Source: Tupaia tana (taxonomy: Eukaryota; Chordata; Mammalia; Scandentia; Tupaiidae). Taken from it: a DNA stretch of 64,000 nt. A program made the position numbers and the translations under genes. The notes below the pieces were generated by a model, which had not been told where the DNA came from, ran no database searches, and worked only from the letters and a program-made list of their open reading frames with translations. Positions 20,062 to 32,019 of the stretch are shown here, piece by piece; within the stretch, counting starts at the first letter, position 1; every line of letters starts with the position of its first letter. The stretch covers positions 188,329,639-188,393,638 of the forward strand of contig JAKSZU010000003.1 of NCBI GenBank assembly GCA_026018925.1, read 5' to 3'.

Positions 20062-20458
20062 CGAGGGCACTTCAAAAAGTTCACAGAAAAATGGAATTAA
20101 AGTATGAGTTTATTGGGATCAGCGGTTGGCATAATGGCTATGTCACTGGACTCCCATGTAGTCAACAGTGGTTCGAGTCCCAGACCCAGTGGCTTAAACT
20201 CACGCCAGGCGTGTGTACGTGCATTCCCAAGATCCCAAGAGGAGAAGGGATTGCAGCGTGGTCATCCCCTCTGGGGGTTGGTTTCTTGCTTTCTGTCAGT
20301 CTGTCTCTGTCTGTCTTTCTGGCGAGTGTATGCACCCTATAGCAAAAACCTCTCCCCTTCTCCCAAAAAAGTATGAGTTTATTTTGGTGGGGAAAAGTTG
20401 CAATCCACATAGTTTTTCATAATATGCATTTTCCATGAACTTTTTGAAGACCCCTTGC
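20062..20458 (+). mobile_element. Mariner-like MITE (copy 1) split by a SINE
   Basis: Terminal inverted repeats: CACTTCAAAAAGTTCACAGA (20069-20088) on the left and 'ttccatgaactttttgaag' (20431-20449) on the right. The interior is A/T-rich ('gagtttattttggt', 'agtttttcataatatgcatt'). The second copy at 37469-37880 has the same interior in the opposite orientation. No transposase is present. The SINE at 20115-20367 is younger. Confidence 0.8.
20115..20367 (+). mobile_element. Family 1 SINE (subfamily A) inside mariner MITE copy 1
   Basis: Head GGGATCAGCGGTTGGCATAA, B box GGTTCGAGTCC intact, body and 'ccctatagcaaaaacctctcc' end. A perfect 16-bp duplication, aaagtatgagtttatt, is at 20099-20114 and 20368-20383. 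The nick context TT/AAAG is close to the L1 endonuclease preference. Confidence 0.93.
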
Positions 20459-20460
20459 AT

Positions 20461-22450
20461 TAGACCCTCCTATGGAGAGAAAGCAGCAGTTTATCTCTCA
20501 CTGGAGATCAGCTGTGGGGATATCAGACTGACACATATGAATGTCAGTAATTTAAATAAAGCTACCTAAGTATCAGTGGATACTCTGAGTCATGACTAGG
20601 TGAGCTATTGCGTATCAGGGAGGAGACCATGCCAGTCAGTGCAGGAGAAACTTGAGTAGAGTGTAGAGTTTGGATAGACCATGAAGAGAGAAGACGGGAT
20701 GGTGGGGAAGGCCAACACAGTAGATGTGAAAGGTAGTAAAGAGACCAGAGAATGAAGCCTCAGCGAGGGGTGAGGCATGACACGCATACAGAAACCAACT
20801 TGTAGAGCCTGGAGTGTCAGGAAACGGGATACGGAATTAATTCTGAGAGCAACAGGAGGCCTTCATGTATGCACACGATGTGTTTGCAAGATCAGTATTC
20901 TAGGGCCAAGCAGAATGAGTGGGAGAAGGGTCGTGGGTGGGAAGGCAGTCTCATTGGTCCAAATAACTTTGACCCTACAGAACACACATGGTTCTGTGTA
21001 GTGAGTGAAGGCATGAGGCCAGCCTCACAGTCTGTTTTACACACTGGGGTTCTGGCTGAGAATTCTCCTATCAGGCAAGCCTGGGAACCCCAGACCTGGA
21101 TCTGTAGAAGCATACAGACTGACTGGATGGAGGTCCCCATCTTGATCCTTCCTCCATAGCCACTCTGGACTGAGGGTGAGGAGAGGGCTTACAAAGGCCC
21201 AACCCTCCATGCACAGAGAGCAGGACGGGTCTTGCTCACACGGCTACTGGCGACTACACTCCAGGCATCATCAGGGATCCAGGTCTGAGTGTAAGGGTGA
21301 GGCAGGAAGCACTTTATGGCCTGCCTGCCTTGTACCCATGACCCCATTTCCACTTACAGCTGGGACTCCTTGAGAAAAAAGAAAACACATAAAATGTGCT
21401 GCTCTAAGCAATTGCTTGTAAACAACAGAAAGAATGGTGAGTCCAACCACGCTGATCCACAGGGCCCAGGGCTCCCCAAACTCCTCTCTGACCACCATGT
21501 GTAGTCAAAAGTCAGCACTAGCTAGGGGAAAAGAGCTGTAAGACAAATAGGCTGGAGCATGGGAAGCCTGGCTTTTCATCGCTGTGGCAATGTCCTGGTA
21601 AAGCCACACCTTGCTGGTCTGTTTTACCACCTTGCTGGTCTGTTACCTCACCTGTCCAAGTGGAAAGACTAAAGAGAAAATGTATGTGAAAGCAAAAAGT
21701 CTTGAATATTTTAGTTATACCCACTGGCTTCATGAAAAAACTGAGTTAGAGAGAACTGGGTATCCTGTCTGCTCACTTGCAAATGTTGTGCCCCTGGGTC
21801 ACATGCCTCTTCATGCTGCAGTGTCCAGAGGAACCCACATGACATACACAGTGACCACATTGACAACACACACCACACAGTAAAGGAACAACAGTTGGTA
21901 ACAATTCAACATATACACAAAAATAGAAGACTGGGATTCAAATGTGCACAACACAAACTACAGATGAATGCACACAATGTATACACACTTTGGACCACCA
22001 CACCGTTCATTAAACATGTACAACTGTTAAACTTGTGCATGTGTTAAACATGTATTTAATGTGTTACATGTATATCATGTATTAAACATGTACAACTATT
22101 TTATATATAAGTCAGAAGTTATAATCATTTAAAAAAGCTTACAGTAAAAGGGAAAAGTAACAACGGTAATGCTCCCTTTACATGTCGAAAGCAACCCATG
22201 GTTGCCAAGCCACGTGCACTTTCTGAATAACATTGTGAGTTGGTAAGGACACATTTGGCTATTACCATTGCTGAAATAAATAAATAAAGATGGTGTGGGC
22301 ATGCAATTTTTTTTTTTCTTAAGGCGATGAGGGGCTTGGTGAATCGTCCGCTCTGAAAGTCAGTGTCCTGTGTGTATCATTCCTCTGCTTCTTGCCTTCA
22401 CCCTGGGTGACTTCTTCCAGTGCCAGTCTCCACCCCAAACTTCAAAATAC
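20461..22450. other. Intron, no named repeat
   Basis: Contains a short tandem duplication of 'caccttgctggtctgtt' within 21608-21650 and a 17-bp direct repeat attaaacatgtacaact at 22009-22025 and 22081-22097. Neither the moderately GC-rich part (20600-21500) nor the rest matches a family I recognise. Confidence 0.5.
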
Positions 22451-22454
22451 ACCC

Positions 22455-22890
22455 CAAGGGGTTAGCGGGTGGCATGGTGGTTAGAGGCACTGAACTCTCA
22501 CATGACTGACCATGGTTCAAGTCCCAGACCCAGTGGCTTGCTTTCTTACTTTCCCTTTCTCTTAGTCTCTCTCTGGGCAATTTTTTTTTTTTTTTTTTTT
22601 TTTTTGGAGAAGTTTTTGCTATAGGGCGCATGCGCTCACCAGACAGACAGAGAGAGACAGAGAGATAGAAAGCAGGAAATCACCCCCCAGGGGGGATGGC
22701 CACGCCGCAATCCCTTCTCCTCCATTCTCCTCTCGGGATCTTGGGCATGCACGCACACACGCCCGGCGTGAGTTTAAGCCACCGGGTTCAGGACTCGAAC
22801 CGCGGTCGACTACGTGGGAGTCCAGCGACATAGCCATTACGCTAACTGCCAGTCCCTCTCTGGGCAAATTTAAAAATAATAATAATAAAT
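22455..22890 (+). repeat. Older family 1-related SINE carrying a nested young SINE
   Basis: The outer element has a tRNA-like head (gggttagcgggtggcatggt, ccatggttcaagtcccagac, ccagtggc) and a CT-rich body with a deletion of the middle. It is interrupted at 22581-22856 and resumes with 'tctctgggcaaatttaaaaa'. Confidence 0.8.
22581..22856 (-). mobile_element. Young family 1 SINE (subfamily A) nested in an older SINE
   Basis: Full-length on the minus strand: GGGACTGGCAGTTAGCGTAA head, B box GGTTCGAGTCC, intact CCCCCCTGGGGGG palindrome, T-run A-tail complement at 22581-22605. A perfect 11-bp duplication, tctctgggcaa, is at 22570-22580 and 22857-22867. Confidence 0.96.
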
Positions 22891-23795
22891 AAAATTAAAT
22901 AATTCTTTAAATATATTTTTGTATATATTTTGTGTAAATATATATATTTTGTGTACACACACACACCCACACACACCAAATGCCACCCCTTAAACATTCT
23001 CTTTTAAAGCCTTTGTGATGTCAAGACTTGTTCTAGTTTGCATGAATGGAATAGATTCAGAAGATTCCAAGGCAGCCTGAAACTCACCCTGTTCTGACTC
23101 AGGTCACTAGACATCACCTCTAGGCACACCAGGAACAGTCTTCCCTTCTGCTTGGGGTTCTTACTCTTCTCAGGGAGGGGCAAGAGGAAGTAGAATCTCA
23201 TTGTTCCCCACACCTCCTGCTCTTTGCCTTTCCCTACACTGCTCCTAAGGCACACCATCCCTTCAACTCCTCTCCCTGTCTCCCCAGGGAGAGGAACCGC
23301 CCCAGCTCAAGGCCCAGCACAGCCCTCCGGGCTGAGCATGTTCTGCAGGCGGCACTCAGGCAGCTGCCTCTCTCCTGTGGCCAACGAGAGCCCCATGCCA
23401 AAACACTGTTTCCCACCATCCTGCCCTGATGCTTGAAATCCTGCCCTTTGTCACTTCCTATTTCCCCTCTGCTGTTTGTATTTCTCGAAAACTCTAACTC
23501 CCTACATAGAACCAAATCCAGGAAGAGTTAGTGACTTCTGTTCCTTTCCTTTGTGACAGAAAAGATTAGTGTGGCTTAAAAGACCCCTGGGAGTCTGAAT
23601 GGCCACTGCTATAACTTTATTCCTCTTGGGGGTGGGGCTAGGGGAAGCAGTCTTTGGTCTCACTAAAGAAAAATACTCTTACTTCTGGGACCAAACTTGT
23701 CTGGACCTGGGCTCTCAGTGGGCAACAATTCATGAGTGGAGTTTAACTGCATGGGAGAGCTCGGGGAGCCAAGCTGTGCTTGCTTGCTTGAGAGA
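22891..23795. other. Intron with AT and CA runs, otherwise unrecognised
   Basis: 22905-22950 is AT-rich (atatatttt repeats) and 22953-22977 is CA-rich. No named repeat in the remainder. Confidence 0.5.
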
Positions 23796-23796
23796 G

Positions 23797-23854
<58 letters not shown>
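23797..23854. repeat. (GA)n microsatellite
   Basis: About 58 bases of almost pure GA, preceded by a short (GCTT)n at 23779-23790. Confidence 0.97.
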
Positions 23855-23858
<4 letters not shown>

Positions 23859-24465
23859 CCTTCCCTTCCAGAGGCTAGGAGATGAAGGCTGTTAGGATGA
23901 GGTAGTGCCACTGAAATTGGGCTTGCTTCATGACCAGCTGGGGGTGTGCAATGAGGTTCCCTCAGTGTTTTCTTCCCTTTTCCTTACCAGCACTACTACC
24001 CCAGGGACTCTGACTCCCTACTTTTTATTCCTGCTTCAGGATTTTCCTACCTATAAGCTTTTAGTGCTGTTCTTCAATAGGGCCTAGCCCACTGGGAAGG
24101 GAGGGTTGGGAACAATTGTTTCCCAGCCTCATACCTACTCTCAGCCAGCAGGGTAGGGCAGGAGCCCTTCCATGTTTTTTTTCAAGAAGTAACAAACTCA
24201 TGCATTAGGGGGGAAAAATGAAAGGGCATACAGTAAAAAACTCTCCCTCCTACATCTTTTTCTTAGATACTTCTTTCACTTCCGATGGGCAATTGCTTTT
24301 CATTCATTCCTTGTGTATCCTGATGGACATAGTTTACACATTAATAAGAAAATGTGAGTACATGTTGGTTTCCCTCCATTTAACTAAATGGGAGCTTACT
24401 CTATGCTCTGTTTGGAGCATAGATATATACTAGAAACCTTTCTGTCTTGGCATGTAAAAAATCTA
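23855..24465. other. Intron, no recognised element
   Basis: Nothing recognisable in this stretch. Confidence 0.5.
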
Positions 24466-25411
24466 TTATTTTTTTAATTTTTAAAATTATTATATTTAAT
24501 TGACAATGATTATACATCTTGATGGGGTGTGGTGTGATATTTCAACACATCCATACATCGCGTAATGATCAAATCAGGGTGATCAGCATATCCATCAATT
24601 CAAACATTTATTGTTTCTTTGTATTGGGAGCATTTAAAATCCTCTACCTGTTTTTTAAAATACAATAACTTATTGTTATATATAGTCACTCTGTAGTGTT
24701 ACTGAACACTAGAACTTTTACTCCCTATCTAGGAGTAATTTTGTATTGGTTAACCAGTCTTTCCTAAATTACCCTTCCTAACTTCTACTAACCACTATTC
24801 TACTCTCTAGTTCTATGAAATGAAGTGTTCATGTATGAGAGAGAATATGAGGTATTTCTTTTTCTGTGCCTGACTAATTTCATGTAACATAATTTCTTCC
24901 AAACTCATCATGTGGTCATAACATGATTTCATTTTTCTTACTGGCTGAGTAATATTCCATTGTGTATATATACCCTATTTTCTTTATGTATTCATCTGTT
25001 GATGGACACTTAAGCTGATCCCATGTCTTGTCTATTGTGAATAGGGCTGTAGTAAAATGGAGTGCAGATATCTTTTGATGTATTGATTTCCTTTCCTTTG
25101 GTATATGCTCAGTAGTCCTGTTTTCAGTGTTTTTTTTTTTTTTTTTTTTTTTTTTGAATCTCCATAGTATTTTCCATGGTGGTTCTATTAATTTACAATC
25201 CCACTAATAGTATATGAGAGTTCTATATCCTAGACAGAATTTATAATTTCCTGTTTCTTAACTGTTGCCATTCTAACTGGGATAAGATGATACCCTCATT
25301 GGTTTCTGATTTGTATTCCTCTGACGGTTAGTGATGTTGAGCGCTTTCTTCATGTATTTGTATGTCTTCTTTGGAGAAATGTCTCTTCAGATAACTTGCC
25401 TTCCCCTTTAA

Positions 25412-25650
25412 TAAGAGGTTTTTATGCCATGGAGTGTGTGTACTCACTAGAGACAGTCAGAGACAAAGAGAGGAAAAGTGAGAAATCACCCTCCAGTGCG
25501 GATGACCATACCACAATCCCTTCTCCTCCATTCTCCTCTCACAATTTGGGGCACACATGCACATATGATTTTCAAGTCACCACATCCAGGACCTGAACCT
25601 TGGTTGGCCATGTAGGAGTCCAACACCTTAACCACAACACCTGCTGACCC
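25412..25650 (-). repeat. Old family 1-related SINE inside the antisense L1
   Basis: In reverse complement: tRNA-like head with 'cctacatggccaaccaaggt', a 'gaggagaatggaggagaagg' body, then 'gtgatttctcacttttcctc'. The A-tail and the last segment are decayed. Confidence 0.8.
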
Positions 25651-25740
25651 TATCTTTTCATATATTTTAAAGAGATCTGGACTAACTAATGTCTATTTTT
25701 CTTCTGTGGCATTTATTTTATTTTTTATTGATCTTTAGGA

Positions 25741-26027
25741 CCTATTTATTTATTTATTTATTTATTTATTTTTGGAGAGATTTTTGCTATAAGGTAGGTG
25801 CACTCACCAGAAAGCCAGAGAGAGACAGAGAGACAGAAAGAGAGAAATCACCCCCCAGTGGGGATGGCCACACTGCAATCCCTTCTCCTCCATTCTCTTC
25901 TCTGGATCATGGGCACACATGCACACATGCCCAGTGTGAGTTTAAGCCACCAGGTCTGGGACTCGAACTGCAGTTGACTACATGGGAGTCCAGTGACACA
26001 GCCATTACTCCAACTGCTGGTCCCTAG
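25741..26027 (-). repeat. Family 1 SINE with a (TTTA)n tail inside the antisense L1
   Basis: Full-length in reverse complement (ggaccagcagttggagtaat head, CCCCACTGGGGGG palindrome). Its tail is a TAAA microsatellite (seen as TTTA at 25741-25772). More CpG decay than the youngest copies. Confidence 0.88.
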
Positions 26028-26889
26028 GAGTTCTTTCTATATTAGAAAATAAATTTTGTGTAGGATAAGAATTACAATTACTTTCTCTAGTTTATTATTT
26101 AACTTTGATGTTGTTTATGGCAGCTTTGCCATGCCAATATTAGTTATTTTTATATAACTGATGTTTTATTTGTTTAAATTTTATTTAAAAATAAAATCAA
26201 TATTTTATTATATTGAAAGACTTTACCCATTTCAAAGTTATAAAAGCATTTTCCCATGGAGTCTTTCATGCTTTCATTTTATAAATGTAAGTCTTTGATG
26301 TATTTGGAATTGATCCTGATAAAAGGTATGAGTTATACATCCAACTTTACTTGTTTCCAAATATCTAGTAAGTTGTCCCAATTTCAAATATCAAATAGTT
26401 CATCTTTTCCTCAGTGACTGAACAATGACCTTTATTAAATATGGTTACTAATTCCCCACATGCACTCATTTTTTAATATCTTTTATTCAATAATATCATC
26501 TTATACCACAGTCTTAATCATTTGGGTTTATAATGTGTCTTAACATTCAGGAGGGATGTTCCCCTTCTTTTTCTTTGCCAAAATTTCCTAGCTATTCTTG
26601 TTTATTTTTTCTATATGAACTTTAGAATAATCTATCTAGTTAAAAAAATTCCTGGTGGTTTTTATTGGGAACATCTTTAAAGTTATAAATTAACTTAGGG
26701 AGAATTGATATTTTTATGATGTTGAGTCTTCTTATACAATAATTGTGTTTGTCTTTCCATTGATTCAAGTCTTACCCATCTGTGCTTTTTAAGGACATTT
26801 CAAAGTTCTCTCATATAGACCTTGTATATTTCTTGTTATATTTTATGGCAGATTTATGATTATCCCAGCATATACTCATTTTCTTCCTA

Positions 26890-27820
26890 AGTAAGAGAAC
26901 ACTGATTTTTTTTTTCCTTTTTAAGCTATACACATAGCCATGCATGTATAAACTAGAATTAAAAGGCTCATTTGAAGTTGGGTATGATTATGTAACTAAA
27001 TTCTGGTCAGTCAGATGTGTGGAAGTCTCCTTAAAGGAAGAACCTTATGCGTCTTCTTGTTTTCTTCTTCTATTTAGTCTGAATGAGGATATAATGTCTG
27101 GAGTCCTAGAAACTACCTTTGACAATAAAGACAAGGACTAAGCCCTTGAAATGGTCACTGAACTGCCCACATCTAAATAACTTCCATAGAAAAAAGAAAT
27201 AAGCATGTATCTTATTTAAAGCACTGTTGTTTGCAGTCTGTATATTAATTGCAATGGAATTTACTTCAAATAATCCAAACTATTATTTTATATTTTAAAT
27301 TGCTGTCATAGATGGGATAGTTTTTTCCATTGTTCCTGGCATTTTGTTGCATAGGTACATGTTAGGTATTGATTTCTGTTTATCAGTTTGTGTCCTGTCA
27401 TTCAACTACATTCTCTTTATTTTGGTAATTTTTCAGTTGATTCTTCTAGATTTTTCAAATCATCTTCAAGTAATGATTTTTTACTCCCCCTTTTTCAGTA
27501 TTCAAAATTCTCATTTATTTCTCTTACCTGATTGTGTTGACTAGAACAATGTTAAGTAATAATTAATGGTACCTGTGAGCATCTTTGGTAGTCCTCATTT
27601 TTTGATAGTCTGTTCTCAGCATTTCTTCCTTAGGCAGAATTCTTTTATCGTAGTCCTTGTTGCTTGGTATCTGAATTGATGGCTACCTTACTGGACTCTC
27701 CACTAGACTGAAGACTTGTGAGAACTTCCAAGGAACCGTACTTCCTCCCTCAACTGCCAAAGACCAACTGGACTCATGGGCTTTGAGCAAGAGGATAAGG
27801 AGCAGATCCTTCAGCATCCC
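26890..27820. other. Intron, no named repeat
   Basis: AT-rich; parts may be further L1 relics but I cannot support that. Nothing coding. Confidence 0.4.
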
Positions 27821-27825
27821 TCTAG

Positions 27826-28010
27826 TCCTGTATTTCTCATCTTCAGCACATTGGGGCCTGATTGACATTTGAGGATGAATAATTTGTTGTAGGGGCTATC
27901 CCACGCATTTCAGGATTTTAGTAGTATCTTTGCGCTCTACACATTAACTATTAGTCTCTGCCTCAAGATGTAATAATCCAAAATATCTCCAGCCATTGCC
28001 AAGTGACTCT
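27826..28010 (+). repeat. MER20-like relic
   Basis: The same order as 11150-11390: 'cttcagcacattggggcctg', 'ttgttgtaggggctatccca', 'aatatctccagccattgcca'. Confidence 0.8.
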
Positions 28011-28225
28011 TGCAGGACCTCTAGTAGACAGCTCTGATCTGTCTTAAGCTATGGTCATGACTCTAAGATGGCCTGGCCCAGATCACTAAGTAAAAGAAGG
28101 ATTTGGGAATAATGCTATGGCTATAAGGAAGAGTGCATTTATTTAAAGTATCCTCTGCCATTTTATCCCAGGGAGAAGACAGGAACCCTGACTGAACCAA
28201 CCCTGATAGCATTTGGCATCATCAA
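28011..28225. other. Intron, no recognised element
   Basis: Nothing recognised. Confidence 0.4.
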
Positions 28226-28227
28226 CC

Positions 28228-28315
28228 CATCTTTTTAAGTATGCACCTGAGGCTCAGAAAAGGTAACAAATTTGCCCTAAGTCACATGGCTGGTACGAGA
28301 TGGGACTGAACTAAC
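28228..28315 (+). repeat. MIR relic fragment
   Basis: The MIR core 'ctgaggctcagaaaagg', 'gccctaagtcacatggctgg' is visible. Confidence 0.7.
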
Positions 28316-28319
28316 TCCT

Positions 28320-29795
28320 CGTGACTGTCTGTAACCACCAATTAGATAAACTGTAAGATGCGTGTATGCAAAGTCTCTGTGTGATGCTTGGATCCAAATT
28401 CTTTTGGGCTGGGAAAAGAAGGTCTTGTGGCGAGGAAGGAGCCACAGAAGCCAAGAGGTCATAGCTATTGACAGGGACAGATTGATTTAAAGGCAGGATG
28501 GTATAACCAAGGCTCTCCCAGGATAGGAGTGCAGATCTTTTCCAGAAAAATAAAAAGATGTCAAGAAAGGAAATTCCCTAAATTATGTGGGATGAAAACT
28601 ATGAAGTATATGCAACTATCAACATTTGGGAGAAAATGGTAAAAAGACAAGAGAGAGATGGTGGAACACAAATTGAGACTTTCAGCTTAACCCAGTGAGA
28701 AAATCACAAGATTCCCTTCCCTGGGGACAGGAGAATGACACCAAGCATGAGAACCTTGGGGAAAAAGAGAAGCGAGGTGGATAGTGGGGGGAAGGGAAGG
28801 TCCATATAGGTTTAATAATCAAGATGCATGCAGCAGCTCCCAGGCACTTCATCTCTCAGGATCAGGGCCACTGTGTGCTATCACATGGAGTACCCCTTTT
28901 ACTCTCCACAATAACCGCCCTGGGCAGGGGCACCACCATCTCTAAATTATAGGTAAAGAACTGAGAGTGCAGTGAGTAAGCACAGGCTAATGAGCTGAGC
29001 TGGAGCCTAGACTTCAGGCGGGTGGTGGGCCCTGGTTTCCCCACCCTGCACCTCTGCTGTTTCATCTGACTTCATCCTTTCTCAGTTGGAAAACTCTATC
29101 AATGTTTTCCCAGTTTGAGGGTGGATTCCTAAGAATAAGGGCCAGAAAACTGTTCTGTAAACCAAACAGCATTTAGTAAAGGGTCGGCATACCTGGACCA
29201 TTAGCTTATCAGAAAGGATAGAAGGAAAAAAGGGGGTTTGTTTGCTTGTTTTGTTTAACTCAGAAACTCACTATAAACAAAAGAACTGTATCTATATATC
29301 CAAATGTTCTTTACCCAGGACCGTCATTTACTGCCCCTACTCCTCTCCCAGCATGCTATGGAATCATGGTGCTCAGGCCTGAGTGCCACAAAGAGGACAG
29401 CAAATTCCTCCAGTTACTTAAAGATAAGAGATTAGAAGATAATTACCTTATGCCAGAGAGCAGGCCCTTGAGGCAGGTTAGAAGAAACTCTGCTTGTGTT
29501 TCAACAACCTGTAGAGACTTGTGAATGACCATGATTAATCAGACTAGAATAGAGGCCCTGCTGGCAAATGTTAACAAATACCTTCATAAATTCAACAAAA
29601 TGCTCAAGAGAAAGACCACTGCCCCTTAGTATAGTCAAACTCCCCTCAACATTGTGGCAAATGTCAGTGACTGGCTTAGCATTCTCCACAGCAAGCACTT
29701 CTCATCACTCTCTGGAATACCAAGTTGCACAAAGACCACCATAGACCAAACACAGAGGCAAGCAAAATACATCGATAGCCTCTCCATCAAAAAAG
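28320..29795. other. Intron, mostly unrecognised
   Basis: A weak MIR-like stretch lies at 28865-28990 ('ctctaaattataggtaaaga', 'ctgagctggagcctagactt'). The rest, including 29090-29795, holds nothing I recognise. Confidence 0.45.
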
Positions 29796-29799
29796 GAAG

Positions 29800-30035
29800 A
29801 TGGACTAGCTCCATAATCTAGTAGTTAAAAGAATTGGTTCCCACATGGCCGATAGCGGTGACTCCACCAGTTTGAAAAACATAACAGGAACATGCACATG
29901 TGTATCCCAAATCCTGATAGGATGGAGAAATGGAAGAGAAGGGATTATGGGGTGATTTTCCCCACTTTCCCCGCCTTCTCTTTCTTTCTGTCTCTCTGGT
30001 GAGTACACGTGCTCTCTGGCAATTAGGAAAAAAAA
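29800..30035 (+). repeat. Old family 1-related SINE
   Basis: Head 'ggactagctccataatctag' and 'cccacatggcc', then 'gatggagaaatggaagagaa', 'gtctctctggtgagtacacg' and an A-rich tail. It is an old variant with a deletion in the palindrome region. Confidence 0.75.
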
Positions 30036-30184
30036 GAGAAAGAGACAAGAAATTTAAAATATTTTTTCCATTGCAATACTGAAAATTGTGAATCAGTGAT
30101 AATATTTCATTCTGGACCATTCTTCAGGGAAAATGCTTCTCCAAAGTCTTTTTGTAAGAAGACAATCATTTAGGAGCAAAATAA

Positions 30185-30330
30185 CTTTGTTTTTCCAAAT
30201 GCTGGGCTTAATATTAAGTCTTTTACATCCAATCTCATTTAATCCTATAAATATCATATGAATCTGGTAGGACTAGGATTAACCATTTTTCCAGATGAGG
30301 AAAAGGGGTCTAAGGTGATGCATGACTGGT
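30185..30330 (+). repeat. MIR relic
   Basis: 'cttttacatccaatctcatt', 'taatcctataaatatcat' and 'ccagatgaggaaaagggg' follow the MIR order. Confidence 0.75.
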
Positions 30331-30339
30331 ATAGGACAC

Positions 30340-31110
30340 ACTGAGAACTGAGAATTGGCCCTGCCTGGCACCGTTTTGCTTTGTTGTTTGAAGTGAAAAA
30401 TAAAAAACAAAAAACAAAAAACATGATATGGTCACACTTTTGCCCTTTTGTGGCATAGAAAATACAGTTGTTGACTATTGGAGTGGTGGTTGTTTCTAAA
30501 TCATAGCAATACAGTCATGAGATGTAATTGATAAGCTAGACAATGTTATTTTGGCCAAACAGATGGTTCCTCATCTAGAGAGAATAAGCTTTTGGCCATG
30601 ACACTTAGAGCTGGAAACTGAGGTGTGAAATGGCATCCTGATTTAAAGCCAGAATAAATAACCTGGGGCTGTACCTGGGCATTTAGACTTAGAATCAGTG
30701 CAGAGTAAGTTCTCTGATTGTACGATTTTCCAATTACTGTTTTTTAATCACAGTAGTGAATGCACAGTCTTATCTTTAGTATTCATGGATAAAATCCAAC
30801 CCTTGCTGATGGAAAACAGGTATTAACTTGTGTCCTCAGCATGACCACCATGACACTCACACCTGGCCCTCCCATCCCTCTCTAGGCCATCAATCATGTT
30901 TGTTAGAACAACTATTTGGGTTTCAGCAAAAACTGCAACCAAGGACAGAGGTGACCTCAAGTAAGTTGCTCCTCTGACTGTTACTGACCTCAAATATGAG
31001 ATGAAACGGCTGGATAAGTTAATCCCTAAGGACCCTTCCAATCTAAGATCCTGGGAAGCTAAGGCAGCTGGAGTCCATGAAGCTTAAACTTGCAATGCTG
31101 GCTGTTGAAC
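30340..31110. other. Intron, weak MIR-like tail only
   Basis: A weak MIR 3' signature lies in 30940-31060 ('cttccaatctaagatcc'). Otherwise unrecognised. Confidence 0.4.
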
Positions 31111-31119
31111 TCCGAATGT

Positions 31120-32015
31120 TTCCCTTTCCACTTTGAAGCTAATCTTTGCCAGCAGGCATTTTTATAGAAAACGTAAATCAGATGATGTTCTCTTGCTTAC
31201 ATTCTTCAATGGAGCCCTGGGAATGGTTCCTAGCATGATGTGAGAAACCCTTTGTGGTCGCCACCAGTCTGGTCTTCTAGCCTTATCCCTCACGATCCAA
31301 AGCAGGGGTCTGTAGACCTCTAGTGTTTCCTGTCTCCTGCCCTGCTATCCCAGTTCTGATTCCAACAAAAGTATCTGTTTCCCACAACGAATGACTTCAT
31401 GAGGTCAGGACCTCTGAACTGACCCAGTGCCTGATGCATCCTAGCATCTCAATAACTACTAGCCAAATGGATGAAGGAATGATGAGTTGAGAGACGACCT
31501 TGTGGATCATGACTTCAGGCAGTCAGATGACTCAAAAACACATTTCTAGATAACATATATGAAACTTAAAACACACTTTCATTTAAAATTATTATAACTA
31601 AAACCAAAGCCACTAGAGGTAGCTGAACCTGAAATTCATAGGCATTCTCCACCCTGTTATCTCCATTATACTCAGAAAGAGCCCCAAACAACAGACTCCT
31701 TGCCATTCAGATCTCCGTCATGATGCCCTTTTCTTAAAGACTCCTCTCTTGATCACTCTGTCTGAAGAGTCCACCACCATCCTTCCCTGATCCTTACTTT
31801 AATCTCAGTCACAGAATCCTGCTCATTTCCTTCACAGCAATGCTCACCATTAGTAATTATTTTGCTCATTTCCTTGAATATCAGTAGTTTCTCTTACATG
31901 AGTTCTATGAGAATAGAAGCTGTCTCTCTTATGTTCACATCTTGGTGCTCAGAGCCTGGCAAAGTGCCTGGTACACAATGTTCATTGAATGTTGGAATGA
32001 AACAACAGGCTGGGA
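31120..32015 (+). repeat. L2 relics
   Basis: Two blocks follow the L2 3' region: 31190-31450 ('cttcaatggagccctgggaa', 'ttccaacaaaagtatctg') and 31730-32010 ('gagaatagaagctgtctctc', 'ctggcaaagtgcctggtac'). Both on the plus strand, separated by unrecognised sequence. Confidence 0.6.
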
Positions 32016-32019
32016 CTCT

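Larger units (their letters stand above)
24470..26880 (-). mobile_element. Old antisense L1 sequence, probably more than one copy, with two SINE insertions
   Basis: 24480-24830 matches the 3' UTR of older mammalian L1s in reverse ('gtaatgatcaaatcagggtg', 'catatccatcaattcaaac'). 24900-25380 is the C-terminal part of ORF2 in reverse ('gctgagtaatattccattgt', 'gttgatggacacttaagc'). 26040-26870 continues as reverse ORF2 ('tgaacaatgacctttattaa'). It has many stops and indels. The homopolymer T at 25131-25155 may be a later expansion. Because it is antisense on the plus strand, it lies in the PRKCE sense orientation. Confidence 0.85.
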
